64,000 bases of DNA, from NCBI RefSeq assembly GCF_002943525.1, contig NZ_CP025394.1, positions 6,649,001 to 6,713,000 of the forward strand. The letters run 5' to 3'. The position numbers and the translations under genes were made by a program. This document shows positions 51,557 through 60,078 of this stretch, one piece after another; position 1 is the stretch's first letter, and the number at the start of each line of letters is the position of its first letter. The notes under the pieces are model-generated. The model was not told where the DNA came from. It searched no databases and worked only from the letters and a program-made list of their open reading frames with translations. Source of the DNA: Kitasatospora sp. MMS16-BH015. Its GTDB lineage: Bacteria > Actinomycetota > Actinomycetes > Streptomycetales > Streptomycetaceae.

Positions 51557-52400
51557 TCTCGATCGTCTCCCAGATCGTGCGGAAGGCTCGCGTGCAGGCC
51601 CGGTACCCCGCCGCCAGCTCCTCGGCTCCGGCGGTGGCCGCCAGGTGCGGGATGTGCGTGACGTGCGGCTCCAGGCTGTACCGGCCCCGGTACCCGCTGC
51701 TCTCCAGCAGCCGGACGCAGCCGGCCACGTCCGCCTGGCCCTGCCCGGGGACGGTGAACACCGCCCCCTCGGCCGTCCGGTGGCCGTCCTTCACATGCAC
51801 GTGGCTCACCCAGGGCAGCACCTTGGCCAGGTACTCCACCGCCTCGTAGCCGTAGGCCAGCCCGTTGCCGAGGTCGAAGACCAGCCGCAGGGCCGGGCTG
51901 CTCACGTGGTCGAGCAGCCGCAGTGTCTGCTCCGGGCCCTGCCCGGCCCAGCCGTGGCAGTTCTCGTGCAGCAGCAGGACGCCGAGCCGCTCGGCCTCCG
52001 CCGCCAACCGCGCCATCCGGCGCAGCGACTCGGCGGCCCATTCCGGCTCCGGGCGACCGTCGTTGGGGTAGGACATCACCCGCAGCCAGGAGGTGCCCAG
52101 CGCGTGTGCGGCCCGGGCCGAGTCGGCCAGGATCGCCAGCTCCTGGCCGAGGTCGGTGGCCACCGTGGTGGACCAGGAGCCGATCGGGGTGTCCACGGCG
52201 GCGACGGCCAGGCCCGAGTCGGCCACCTGGGCGGCTGCCGCGGCGAGTGCGGCCGGGCTCAGCTGGTGCAGCCCGAGCCCGTCCACCGTGCGCAACTCGA
52301 TGGCACCCAGGCCGAGTTCGGCATGGATGGCGAGCTGCTGCGCCAGCCCGGGGGCGGCCTCGTCGCCGATCCCGCAGGACCGGCCGCGCCAGCCGCTCAC
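51549..52400 (-). CDS. Xylose isomerase-like TIM-barrel (sugar phosphate isomerase/epimerase)
   Basis: 283 residues from ATG 52400. AP endonuclease 2/xylose isomerase-like barrel: GLGAIELRTVDG, LLLHENCHGWAG with a metal Glu, LVFDLGNG with a metal Asp, SHVHVKDG, and YSLEPHVTHIP with the last Glu. Such proteins isomerise or epimerise sugars and inositols. It is coupled to both neighbours. It probably works on the sugar intermediate handled by the adjacent aminotransferases. Confidence 0.85.
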   Translation of the reverse strand: MSGWRGRSCGIGDEAAPGLAQQLAIHAELGLGAIELRTVDGLGLHQLSPAALAAAAAQVADSGLAVAAVDTPIGSWSTTVATDLGQELAILADSARAAHALGTSWLRVMSYPNDGRPEPEWAAESLRRMARLAAEAERLGVLLLHENCHGWAGQGPEQTLRLLDHVSSPALRLVFDLGNGLAYGYEAVEYLAKVLPWVSHVHVKDGHRTAEGAVFTVPGQGQADVAGCVRLLESSGYRGRYSLEPHVTHIPHLAATAGAEELAAGYRACTRAFRTIWETIESE

Positions 52401-53524
52401 CGGCCCGCTCCCCGGTAGAAGCGCTCGATCGCCGCGGCGACCCGGGCCACGTCGCCCGGGCGCATGTCCGGGTGGAGCGGCAGGGCCAGCGCCTCCTCGG
52501 CGAGGCGCTCGGCGACCGGGAAGTCGCCCTTGGCGTGGCCGAGGTAGGCGAAGGCGGGCTGCAGGTGCAGCGGCCTGGGGTAGTAGACCACCGCCTCGAT
52601 GCCCTCGGCGGCCAGGTGCGCACGCAGCGCGTCCCGCCGCCGGGCCCGTACCACGTAGGTGTAGACGGCCCGGTGGTCGTACCCGTCGGGCGGGGTGAGC
52701 AGCTCGGGCGCCAGCGGGGCGAGGCGCTCCTGGTACTCCTCGGCGATCCGCCGGCGGGCACCCAGGAACTCGTCCAGCCGCGGCAGCCGGTGGAGCAGGA
52801 AGGCCGCGCTGATCTCGTCCATCCGGCAGTTGTAGCCGACCTTGTGGTGCAGGAAGCGCACCCCGAGGTCCTGCCCGTGGTTGCGCAGCATCCTCACCTC
52901 GCGGGCGAGTTCGTCGTCGTCGGTGACGACCATCCCCGCGTCGCCCGCCCCGCCGATCGGCTTGGCGGGGAAGAAGGAGAACACCCCGGCGGTGCCGAAC
53001 CGGCCGGCCGGGCGGCCGTCCACCGTCGCGCCGAGCGCGACCGCGCTGTCCTCGATCAGCGCCACCCCGCGCTCCTGGGCCAGCGCGGCGAGCCCGGTCA
53101 TGTCGGGGTGGGTGGAGAACAGGTAGGCGGGCAGCAGTGCCTTGGTCCGCGAGGTCATCGCAGCCCGGGCGGCGGCCAGGTCGAGGCAGGCGGTGTCGTG
53201 GTCGACGTCGGCGAAGACCGGCTTCGCGCCGCGCAGGGCGACCGTGCTGGCGGTGGAGATGAACGAGAAGGCGGGAGTCACCACCTCGTCGCCTTCGCCG
53301 AGGCCGAGCGCCGCGAGCAGCACGGTGAGCCCGCCGGTGGCGTTGGCCACCGCGATGGCGTGCTTGGCCCCCGTCCGCTCGGCGACCTGCGCCTCCAGCG
53401 CGGCCACCCGGGACTTCAGGATGAACTCGTCCGAGTCGGCCACCGCGCGGACGGCGTCGAGCACTTGCTCGGTCCAGTCCTGGTAGCGGTTCTCCCAGTC
53501 GTGGTAGGGCACGGTGGTGGTCAC
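52397..53524 (-). CDS. DegT/DnrJ/EryC1-family aminotransferase 2
   Basis: 375 residues from GTG 53524 (VTTTVPYHDWENRY), GTGA overlap with the upstream stop. PLP enzyme: ATGGLTVLLAALGLGEGDEV, DSAVALGA with the ring-stacking region, and FSFFPAKPIGGAGDAG containing the Schiff-base Lys. RMDEISAAFLLHRL and YYPRPLHLQPAF are sugar-aminotransferase signatures. It transfers an amino group to a keto-sugar nucleotide or keto-cyclitol. It is a diverged paralogue of the preceding gene. Confidence 0.9.
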   Translation of the reverse strand: MTTTVPYHDWENRYQDWTEQVLDAVRAVADSDEFILKSRVAALEAQVAERTGAKHAIAVANATGGLTVLLAALGLGEGDEVVTPAFSFISTASTVALRGAKPVFADVDHDTACLDLAAARAAMTSRTKALLPAYLFSTHPDMTGLAALAQERGVALIEDSAVALGATVDGRPAGRFGTAGVFSFFPAKPIGGAGDAGMVVTDDDELAREVRMLRNHGQDLGVRFLHHKVGYNCRMDEISAAFLLHRLPRLDEFLGARRRIAEEYQERLAPLAPELLTPPDGYDHRAVYTYVVRARRRDALRAHLAAEGIEAVVYYPRPLHLQPAFAYLGHAKGDFPVAERLAEEALALPLHPDMRPGDVARVAAAIERFYRGAGR

Positions 53525-54651
53525 GGGGTCTCCTTGTGGAACCGCTGGATCAACTCGCAGACCTGGTCGACCTGTTCGTCGGTCAGGTCCGGGTACATCG
53601 GCAGGCCCACCGCCCGGCGGGAGGCGGCGATCGCGACCGGCACCGGGTGCTGGGCGCCGGGGAGCTCGGCCAGGGCGGGCTGCTCGGTGAGCGCGCGCGG
53701 GTAGTAGACCTCGGTGCCCACGCCGTGCTCGGTGAGGTGGGCCACCAGCTCGTCGCGGCGGTCGCTCTCGATCAGGTACACGTAGTAGACCGGGTCGCCC
53801 GGCTCCGCCGTGGGCGCGAACCACGGGACGGTCACCGCCGGTGCCAGCGCGGCCAGCCCCGCGTCGTACCGGGCGGCGATCTCGGCCCGGCGCTCGATCT
53901 CGGCGCTCAGCGTCTCCAGCCGGGTCAGCAGCACGGCGGACTGGATCTCGTCCAGCCGGCTGTTGTACCCGAGCTCCAGGTACTCGTAGGAGCCGTCCAC
54001 CTGCTGGCCATGGCTGCGCAACCGCCGTGCCGTGGTCGCCAGTTCGTCGTCATCGGTCAGCACCATCCCGGCGTCGCCGAGCGAGCCGAGGGTCTTGGTC
54101 GGGAAGAACGAGAGCACCCCGCCCTTGCCCCACAGACCCGCGTGCACCCCGCCCTGCACCATGTCGATGCCCTCGGCGCTGTCCTCCAGAAGCAGCAGGC
54201 CGTGCTCGTCGGCCAGGTCGCGCAGGGTGCGCATGTCGGCCATCTGGGAGAACAGGTGCACCGGCATGATTGCCTTGGTCCGCCCGGTGATCGCCGCCTC
54301 GGCCGCCGCCGGGTCCATCGCGTACGAGCCCGGCAGCACGTCCACCAGCACCGGCTCGGCGCCGACGTGCAGCACCGCGGAGGCGGTGGCGAAGAAGGTG
54401 TACGCCGGGACGATCACCTCGTCGCCCGGGCCGATCCCGGCCGCGCGGAGCAGGATGATCAGGGCGTCGGTGCCGTTGCCGACGGCGACGGCGTGCTTGG
54501 CGCCGGTGCGCTCGGCGATCGCCCGCTCCAGCTCCTGGCCCTGCGGGCCGAAGGTGAACCGGCCGGATTCGGCCACCGTGCGCAGCCGCTGCTCGAGCCG
54601 GGGCCAGGCGGCCCGGATCGTCGCGGCGCCGGTGAAGAAGCTGATGCTCAT
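53521..54651 (-). CDS. DegT/DnrJ/EryC1-family aminotransferase 1
   Basis: 376 residues from ATG 54651, ATGA overlap with trpA. GNGTDALIILLRAAGIGPGDEV, EDSAEGIDMVQGG, LSFFPTKTLGSLGDAG (Lys of the Schiff base) and SRLDEIQSAVLLTRL mark a complete sugar aminotransferase. YYPRALTEQPAL is like WbpE-type enzymes, which aminate C3 of UDP-3-keto-GlcNAcA. Two such enzymes side by side suggest a diamino sugar or two separate amination steps. Confidence 0.9.
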   Translation of the reverse strand: MSISFFTGAATIRAAWPRLEQRLRTVAESGRFTFGPQGQELERAIAERTGAKHAVAVGNGTDALIILLRAAGIGPGDEVIVPAYTFFATASAVLHVGAEPVLVDVLPGSYAMDPAAAEAAITGRTKAIMPVHLFSQMADMRTLRDLADEHGLLLLEDSAEGIDMVQGGVHAGLWGKGGVLSFFPTKTLGSLGDAGMVLTDDDELATTARRLRSHGQQVDGSYEYLELGYNSRLDEIQSAVLLTRLETLSAEIERRAEIAARYDAGLAALAPAVTVPWFAPTAEPGDPVYYVYLIESDRRDELVAHLTEHGVGTEVYYPRALTEQPALAELPGAQHPVPVAIAASRRAVGLPMYPDLTDEQVDQVCELIQRFHKETP

Positions 54652-55448
54652 CGGCAGGCCGCCTTCAGCTCACCGATCAGGCTGCTCGCCGCGTGGATGC
54701 GCCCCGCCGGGGTGTCGGCCCCGCCGATCGCCGTCAGCAGCGCGCTGCCGACGATCACCCCGGCCGCCTTGCCGCGCAGCGCGCGCACGTGCTCGGGGCG
54801 GGAGAGGCCGAAGCCGACGCAGACCGGCAGCGCGCCGGCCGCCTCGCGCACCCGGGCGAGGTAGTCGTCGATCCCCGGGCTCAGCTCGTCCCGGACGCCG
54901 GTGACGCCGTTGGCGGCCAGCGCGTAGAGGAAGCCCCGGGAGCGCTCGGCCGTGGCCCGCAGCCGCTCGGGGCTGCTGCCCGGCGCGGAGAAGAACACCT
55001 GCGCCAGGTCCTGGCTCTGCGCCGCCGTCAGCCAGCCGTCGGCCTCGTGCGCGGGCAGGTCGGGCACGATGAAGCCGTCCGCACCGGCGGCGCCGGCGTC
55101 GGCGTACAGCTGGTCCAGGCCGTAGCGCAGGAAGGGGTTGCAGTAGCCCATCAGCATGATCGGCACCTCCACCCCGTTCTCCCTGGCACCGGCGACGATG
55201 TCCAGCACCGCGGCCGCGGTGGCACCGCGATCGAGCGCGGCCTGCGTGGTGGCCTGGATCACCGGCCCGTCGCCGAGCGGGTCGGAGAACGGCACGCCCA
55301 ATTCGATGACATCGGCGCCCGCCGCGCAGACCGCCTCGATCAGCGGGCCGGTCTCCGCCAGGCTCGGGTAGCCCCCCGTCAGGTAGGCGACCAGTGCGGT
55401 CTCGCCCTTCTCCGCGAGGCGGGCGAAGGTCTTCTCAAGCCGCTCCAT
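54648..55448 (-). CDS. trpA: Tryptophan synthase alpha chain
   Basis: 266 residues from ATG 55448, overlapping trpB by 14 bases. It cleaves indole-3-glycerol phosphate to indole. ADVIELGVPFSDPLGDGP holds the catalytic Glu and Asp pair, and PDLPAHEADGW and VGFGLSRPEHV are standard. Because catalytic residues are kept, it could supply indole to TrpB or release free indole. It lies between trpB and the aminotransferase genes, all translationally coupled. Confidence 0.95.
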   Translation of the reverse strand: MERLEKTFARLAEKGETALVAYLTGGYPSLAETGPLIEAVCAAGADVIELGVPFSDPLGDGPVIQATTQAALDRGATAAAVLDIVAGARENGVEVPIMLMGYCNPFLRYGLDQLYADAGAAGADGFIVPDLPAHEADGWLTAAQSQDLAQVFFSAPGSSPERLRATAERSRGFLYALAANGVTGVRDELSPGIDDYLARVREAAGALPVCVGFGLSRPEHVRALRGKAAGVIVGSALLTAIGGADTPAGRIHAASSLIGELKAACR

Positions 55449-56634
55449 CGTGCTGCTCCTTCCGCTGGGCGATCGCGGCCATGGCCGAGGTCAGGTCCTT
55501 GTCGCCGCGGCCGGACAGGTTGATCAGCACCTGGCTGCCGGGGGCGAAGGTGGGGGCGATCCGCAGCGCGGCGGCCACCGCGTGCGAGGACTCCAGCGCG
55601 GGCACGATGCCCTCGCTGCGGGCGAGTTGCTGGAAGGCCGCCAGTGCCTCCTCGTCCGAGGCGGTCAGGTACTCGACCCGGCCGGCGTCCTTGAGGTGGC
55701 TGTGCTCCGGGCCCGCGCCCGGGTAGTCCAGGCCGGGGGCGATGCTGTGGGTGAGCAGCACCTGGCCGTCGTCGTCCTGCAGCAGGTAGGTCCGCATGCC
55801 CTGGAGCACACCCGGGTCGCCGTACAGCAGCGGCGCCGCGTGGTGGCCGAGCCGGCCGCTGCCGTCGCCGGCCGCCTGCACCCCGATCAGCCGGACCTCG
55901 TCCTCGAGGAAGCCGCTGAACACGCCGATCGAGTTCGAGCCGCCGCCGACGCAGGCGATCACCGCGTCGGGCAGCCGGCCCGCCGCCGCGAGGAACTGCT
56001 CGCGCGCCTCGGTGCCGATCACCGACTGGAACTCCCGCACGATGGACGGGAAGGGGTGCGGCCCGACCACCGAGCCGAGCAGGTAGTGGGTGTCGTCGGG
56101 GTGGGTGATCCAGTCCCGGATCGCCTCGTTGACCGCGTCCTTGAGGGTCGCGGTGCCCTGGGTGACCAGCCGGACCTCGGCGCCCAGCAGTTCCATCCGC
56201 TGGAGGTTGGGCTGCTGCCGCTCGGCGTCCACCCGGCCCATGTAGATGGTGGCGTCCAGGCCGAGGTACGCGCAGGCCGCCGCGACGGCCACGCCGTGCT
56301 GGCCGGCGCCGGTCTCCGCGATGATCCGGCGCTTGCCGAGCCGGTGCGCGAGCAGGGCCTGCCCGATGGCATTGTTGATCTTGTGGGCGCCGGTGTGGGT
56401 GAGGTCCTCGCGCTTGAGCCAGAACGTCACCCCGTGCTCGGTGCCGAGCCGCCGCATCCGGGTCAGCGGGGTGGGGCGACCGACGAAGGTGGCCAGCAGC
56501 TCGGCCAATTCGCGCTCGAACTCGGGGTCCTGACGTGCCTTCAGATAGGTTTCCCAGACGTCCTCCAGCGGGCCCACCAAGGTCTCGGCCACGAACTGGC
56601 CGCCGTACTCTCCGAATCGTCCGGCCGTGGTCAC
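55435..56634 (-). CDS. trpB: Tryptophan synthase beta chain
   Basis: 399 residues from GTG 56634. REDLTHTGAHKINN contains the PLP Lys, AETGAGQHG the catalytic Glu, and GGGSNS the phosphate cradle. GRFGEYGGQFVAETL at the N-terminus identifies the TrpB1 class that pairs with TrpA. It condenses indole with serine to tryptophan. It overlaps trpC by ATGA and trpA by 14 bases. Confidence 0.96.
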   Translation of the reverse strand: MTTAGRFGEYGGQFVAETLVGPLEDVWETYLKARQDPEFERELAELLATFVGRPTPLTRMRRLGTEHGVTFWLKREDLTHTGAHKINNAIGQALLAHRLGKRRIIAETGAGQHGVAVAAACAYLGLDATIYMGRVDAERQQPNLQRMELLGAEVRLVTQGTATLKDAVNEAIRDWITHPDDTHYLLGSVVGPHPFPSIVREFQSVIGTEAREQFLAAAGRLPDAVIACVGGGSNSIGVFSGFLEDEVRLIGVQAAGDGSGRLGHHAAPLLYGDPGVLQGMRTYLLQDDDGQVLLTHSIAPGLDYPGAGPEHSHLKDAGRVEYLTASDEEALAAFQQLARSEGIVPALESSHAVAAALRIAPTFAPGSQVLINLSGRGDKDLTSAMAAIAQRKEQHDGAA

Positions 56635-57422
56635 AGCGCCGCCTCCTTGATCTGGACGCCCAGCAGCGCGCCGAGCGCCGCGGCGGTGTCCTCCGCTCCG
56701 AGCAGGTTCTCGCCGATCAGCGCGGCGTCGAAGCCGTGGCCGCCCACCGTGGTCAGGTCGGCCCGACCGCCGATGCCGCTCTCGCTGACCGTCAGCACCC
56801 CGGCCGGGATGCGCGTGCGCAGCCGGGCCGAGTTCTCCAGGTCCACCGCGAAGGTCTGCAGGTCACGGTTGTTGATGCCGACGATGCTCGCCCCGGCGGC
56901 CAGCGCCCGGTCGATCTCCTCGGCGGTGAAGGTCTCCACCAGGGCGTCCAGGCCGAGCCCCTCGGCCGTCTGGACCAGGTCCCGCAGCAGCGCGTCGTCC
57001 ACTGCGCGGACGATCAGCAGCACCGCGTCCGCCCCGGTGGTGTGGGCGAGTTCGACCTGCCGGGTGTCCACCAGGAAGTCCTTGTAGAGCACCGGCACGG
57101 TGACCTCGGCGTCGGTGGCGATCTCGCCGACCAGCTCCGGCGAGCCGCCGAAGAACGGCGTGTCGGCCAGCACCGAGACGGCTGCGGCACCGGCCGCCGC
57201 GTAGCTGCGGGCCTGCGCCACCGCCCGCTCCAGGGGCAGCAGTTGCCCCTTGGACGGGGACTTGGGCTTGACCTCCGCGATCACCGACACCTCGGCGCCG
57301 CGCAGTGCGGCCGCGAAGGTGCCGGGCACCGCGGGGGCGGGGCGCTCGCGCCCCAGGGAGGGGACACCGGCGATCCGGGCCCAGTCCGCGCGCTTTCGCG
57401 CGACGATCTCGTCGAGGTGCAC
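56631..57422 (-). CDS. trpC: Indole-3-glycerol phosphate synthase
   Basis: 263 residues from GTG 57422, with AAGGAG ten bases upstream. The TIM barrel has VIAEVKPKSPSKG, PVLYKDF, GINNRDL and VSESGI, i.e. the catalytic Glu/Lys set and the phosphate site. It turns carboxyphenylamino-deoxyribulose phosphate into indole-3-glycerol phosphate. An 82-base gap separates it from trpD, the only gap in the operon, so a second promoter is possible there. Confidence 0.95.
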   Translation of the reverse strand: MHLDEIVARKRADWARIAGVPSLGRERPAPAVPGTFAAALRGAEVSVIAEVKPKSPSKGQLLPLERAVAQARSYAAAGAAAVSVLADTPFFGGSPELVGEIATDAEVTVPVLYKDFLVDTRQVELAHTTGADAVLLIVRAVDDALLRDLVQTAEGLGLDALVETFTAEEIDRALAAGASIVGINNRDLQTFAVDLENSARLRTRIPAGVLTVSESGIGGRADLTTVGGHGFDAALIGENLLGAEDTAAALGALLGVQIKEAAL

Positions 57423-57504
57423 GGGTACAGCTCTCCTTCGGGTCGTGGTGGTACGGGGTCCGGGCGGCGCGGGGCCGGGCAGCCGGGGTTCAGGCCAACG
57501 GGGT

Positions 57505-58539
57505 TCAGCGACCGGTGCTTCGGGGGCCGGTGCGGGCCAGGGCGTCGAGCAGTGCGGTGGCGGCGCCGTCGGCCACCGTGCGGCGGGCCAGGTCGAGCGC
57601 CTTCGGCAGGTCCGGCGCCTGGTCGGCCAGGTGCAGTACGACGGCCGCGTTGTACAGGCAGGTGTCCAGCAGCGGTGCGGGGGCGGCGCCGGCCAGGACC
57701 GCCCGGGCGGCCCTGGCGTTGACGGCGGTGTCCCCGCCGCGCAGGTCCTCCGCTGTGGCCGGGCACAGCTCCAGCTCGGCCGGGTCGAGCACGGTCTCGG
57801 TGACGGTGCCGCCGTCGACCACCAGCACCCGGTTGGGCCCGCTGGTGGTCAACTCGTCCAGCCCGCCGTGGCCGTGCGCGATCCAGGTCCGGTCGTACCC
57901 GAGCTCGGCGGCGGCCTCGGCCATCACCTCCTGGTCGCCCCGGTCGGCCGCGCCGATCAGGCGGCCGGTCAGGCCGACCGGGTTGGCCAGCGGCCCGGCC
58001 AGGTTGAACAGGGTGCGGAAGCCCAGCCGCCGGCGGACGGGCGCCAGCCGGCCGATCACCGGGTGCACAGCGGGTGAGAACAGGAAGGCGAAGCGGTGCT
58101 CGGCCAGCAACTCCGGTACCAGGTCGATCGATTCGACCGGCACTCCGAGCTCCTCCAGCACATCGGCGCTGCCGCAGCGGCTGGTGGCGGCCCGGTTGCC
58201 CGCCTTGGCCACGGTGGCCCCGGCAGCGGCCGCCAGCAGGGCGGCCACCGTGGAGACGTTCACCGAGTCGCTGCCGTCGCCGCCGGTGCCGACCACGTCC
58301 ACCGCCGGGCCGTGCCAGGGCACCGGACGCGCGGCGGCCAGGATCACCCGCACGGTGGCGGCGAGTTCGGCCGCCGTCGCCCGCTTGGCCGACATCGCGG
58401 TCAGGAAGGCGGTCACCTCCACCGGCTCGGCCTGCTCGGTCAGCAGTGCCGAGACGGCGTCGAAGGCGTGCTCGGTGCTGAGGGCCCGACCGTGCACCAA
58501 CTCCCGGGTGGCGCGGGTCAGTACGGCGGCCGAGGCCAT
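57505..58539 (-). CDS. trpD: Anthranilate phosphoribosyltransferase
   Basis: 344 residues from ATG 58539, overlapping the preceding stop by one base (TGATG). VVGTGGDGSDSVNVST binds the PRPP pyrophosphate. The usual KHGNRAVSS loop appears as KAGNRAATSRCGSADVLEELG, a small variation. RTLFNLAGPLANP is standard. The frame remains open upstream through the next gene, but family similarity starts at this ATG. Confidence 0.94.
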   Translation of the reverse strand: MASAAVLTRATRELVHGRALSTEHAFDAVSALLTEQAEPVEVTAFLTAMSAKRATAAELAATVRVILAAARPVPWHGPAVDVVGTGGDGSDSVNVSTVAALLAAAAGATVAKAGNRAATSRCGSADVLEELGVPVESIDLVPELLAEHRFAFLFSPAVHPVIGRLAPVRRRLGFRTLFNLAGPLANPVGLTGRLIGAADRGDQEVMAEAAAELGYDRTWIAHGHGGLDELTTSGPNRVLVVDGGTVTETVLDPAELELCPATAEDLRGGDTAVNARAARAVLAGAAPAPLLDTCLYNAAVVLHLADQAPDLPKALDLARRTVADGAATALLDALARTGPRSTGR

Positions 58540-59897
58540 CACAGCACCTCGACGTTGCCGGCCGGGGCCAGCTCGTTGCGGGTGTCCAGCACCAGCGGCG
58601 CGACGGCCCAGAGCGGGTCGGCCGCGATCCGGCCGTGCGCGGTGACCAGCACCACGCAGTCCTGCGCGGCCAGCGTCTCGCCGGTCCAGCTCGCGACCGG
58701 CACGGGGGCGCCGTCCACGGCCAGCTCCGGCACCATCGGGTCGAGGTAGCTGACCTCGGCGCCCTGCTCGCGCAGGATGCGGATGACGTCGAGCGCCGGG
58801 GCGTTGCGCAGGTCGGCCACCCCCGGCTTGTAACTGGCGCCCACCAGCAGCACCTTGGCCCCGGCGAGCTCCCCGCCGCGCTGCGCCAGCAGCTCGGCGA
58901 CCCGGCCGACCACCTGGCCCGGGCGGTCGGAGATCTTCCGGTGCGCCCGCTCCACCAGCTCCAGCGCGACGCCCTCGGCGCGGGCCTGTTGGGCCAGGAA
59001 CAGCGGGTCCACCGGGATGCACTCGCCGCCCACCCCGGGGCCGGGGTAGTGCGGCAGGAAGCCGAACGGCTTGGTCGCGGCGGCGTCGATCACCTCGCGC
59101 ACCGGCAGGTCCAACTCCCGGCACAGGTCGGAGAACTCGAGCGAGAGCGCGATGTTGACCAGCCGGAAGGTGTTCTCGTACACCTTGGAGAGCTCGGCCA
59201 CCGCCGGGCTGGAGACCGGCACCACGGTGCGGCAGATCTGCTCGAAGAGCAGCACCGCCCGCCGGGTGCACTCGGCGCTCACGCCGCCGACCAGCTTCGG
59301 GGTGTTCAGCAGGGTCCAGCCGTTGGTGTTGGCCGGGTCGACCCGCTCGGGGGCCATCGCCAGGTGCAGGTCGCGGCCGGGCACCAGCCCGGTGCGCTCC
59401 TCGATCACCCGGGCCAGGCCCGCGGTGGTGCCGGTGGGCACGGTGGACTGGAGCACCACCAGGCTGCCCGCCCGCAGGTGCGGCAGCAGGCTCTCCAGCG
59501 CGGCGTCCACGTAGCCGAGGTCGGCCGCCTGGTCCTCCGTCACCGGAGTCGGCACGCAGATCACCACGGCGTCGGCGTCGCGCAGCGAGGCCGGATCGGT
59601 CACCGCGGTCAACTGCTGCGCGACGTCCTGGAGTTCGACATCCGTCAGGTCGGGCAGATAGGACTCGCCGCAGTTCACGGCGGTCACCTTCGCGGCGTCC
59701 ACGTCCACCCCGGTCACCCGGAAGCCGGCGGTGGCGAAGCCCAGTGCCAGCGGGAGGCCGGTATACCCCAGCCCGATGATGCCGACCTTCAGGGTGCGCG
59801 CGGCGACCCGCGCGGTGAAGTCCGAAGCGGCGACCGGGGCAGCCCCGTCGGCCGCCGTCCTCGCGTCGGCGAGAGCGTGATCGGACAAGATCGTCAT
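58539..59897 (-). CDS. Nucleotide-sugar 6-dehydrogenase (UDP-GlcNAc/ManNAc dehydrogenase type), first gene of the operon
   Basis: 452 residues from ATG 59897; an ATG three codons upstream is too close to GAGGG to be likely. The Rossmann motif is VGIIGLGYTGLPLALG. The middle domain has SKVYENTFRLVNIAL, and the catalytic Cys is in GVGGECIPVDP. The C-terminal UDP-binding domain begins at KVLLVGASYKPGVADLRNAP. It resembles WecC/WbpA enzymes that oxidise C6 of a UDP-N-acetyl-hexosamine to the uronic acid in two steps. It leads the twelve-gene operon and is divergent from the MocR-type gene. Confidence 0.92.
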   Translation of the reverse strand: MTILSDHALADARTAADGAAPVAASDFTARVAARTLKVGIIGLGYTGLPLALGFATAGFRVTGVDVDAAKVTAVNCGESYLPDLTDVELQDVAQQLTAVTDPASLRDADAVVICVPTPVTEDQAADLGYVDAALESLLPHLRAGSLVVLQSTVPTGTTAGLARVIEERTGLVPGRDLHLAMAPERVDPANTNGWTLLNTPKLVGGVSAECTRRAVLLFEQICRTVVPVSSPAVAELSKVYENTFRLVNIALSLEFSDLCRELDLPVREVIDAAATKPFGFLPHYPGPGVGGECIPVDPLFLAQQARAEGVALELVERAHRKISDRPGQVVGRVAELLAQRGGELAGAKVLLVGASYKPGVADLRNAPALDVIRILREQGAEVSYLDPMVPELAVDGAPVPVASWTGETLAAQDCVVLVTAHGRIAADPLWAVAPLVLDTRNELAPAGNVEVL

Positions 59898-60078
59898 GTC
59901 TTCCATCCCTCAGACCAGTTGATGGATCGGTTGCGGTGGACCCAGTCGACCACCGCGACCTGACACACACCCAGACCATTCGCCCGCCCTCGGAGCGGAC
60001 CAGCCGCCGAGACACTTCCGCCGCCCGAGTGACGGGTGTGGCAGACTGCGAGCGGAAGCCCAGGGGGAGGACATTGGT
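59898..60078. promoter_or_regulatory. Divergent promoter region of the biosynthetic operon and its MocR regulator
   Basis: These 181 bases must contain both promoters. An inverted repeat, GGTTGCGGTGG (59929-59939) and CCACCGCGACC (59950-59960), one mismatch, with a 10-base spacer, lies about 35 bases before the operon start and is a candidate operator. The regulator side ends in GGGGGAGG before its ATG. No tryptophan leader peptide ending in a stop was found. Confidence 0.45.

Noticed and set aside
54648..55448. TrpA as a stand-alone indole-releasing lyase replacing TrpB
   Set aside because: A complete TrpB overlaps trpA by 14 bases, so normal tryptophan synthase is the simpler reading. Free indole release cannot be excluded but is not shown.
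59907..60078. A tryptophan leader peptide controlling the operon
   Set aside because: A minus-strand frame starts MVWVCVRSRW and has two Trp codons, but it has no early stop and no paired terminator/antiterminator, so attenuation is not supported.
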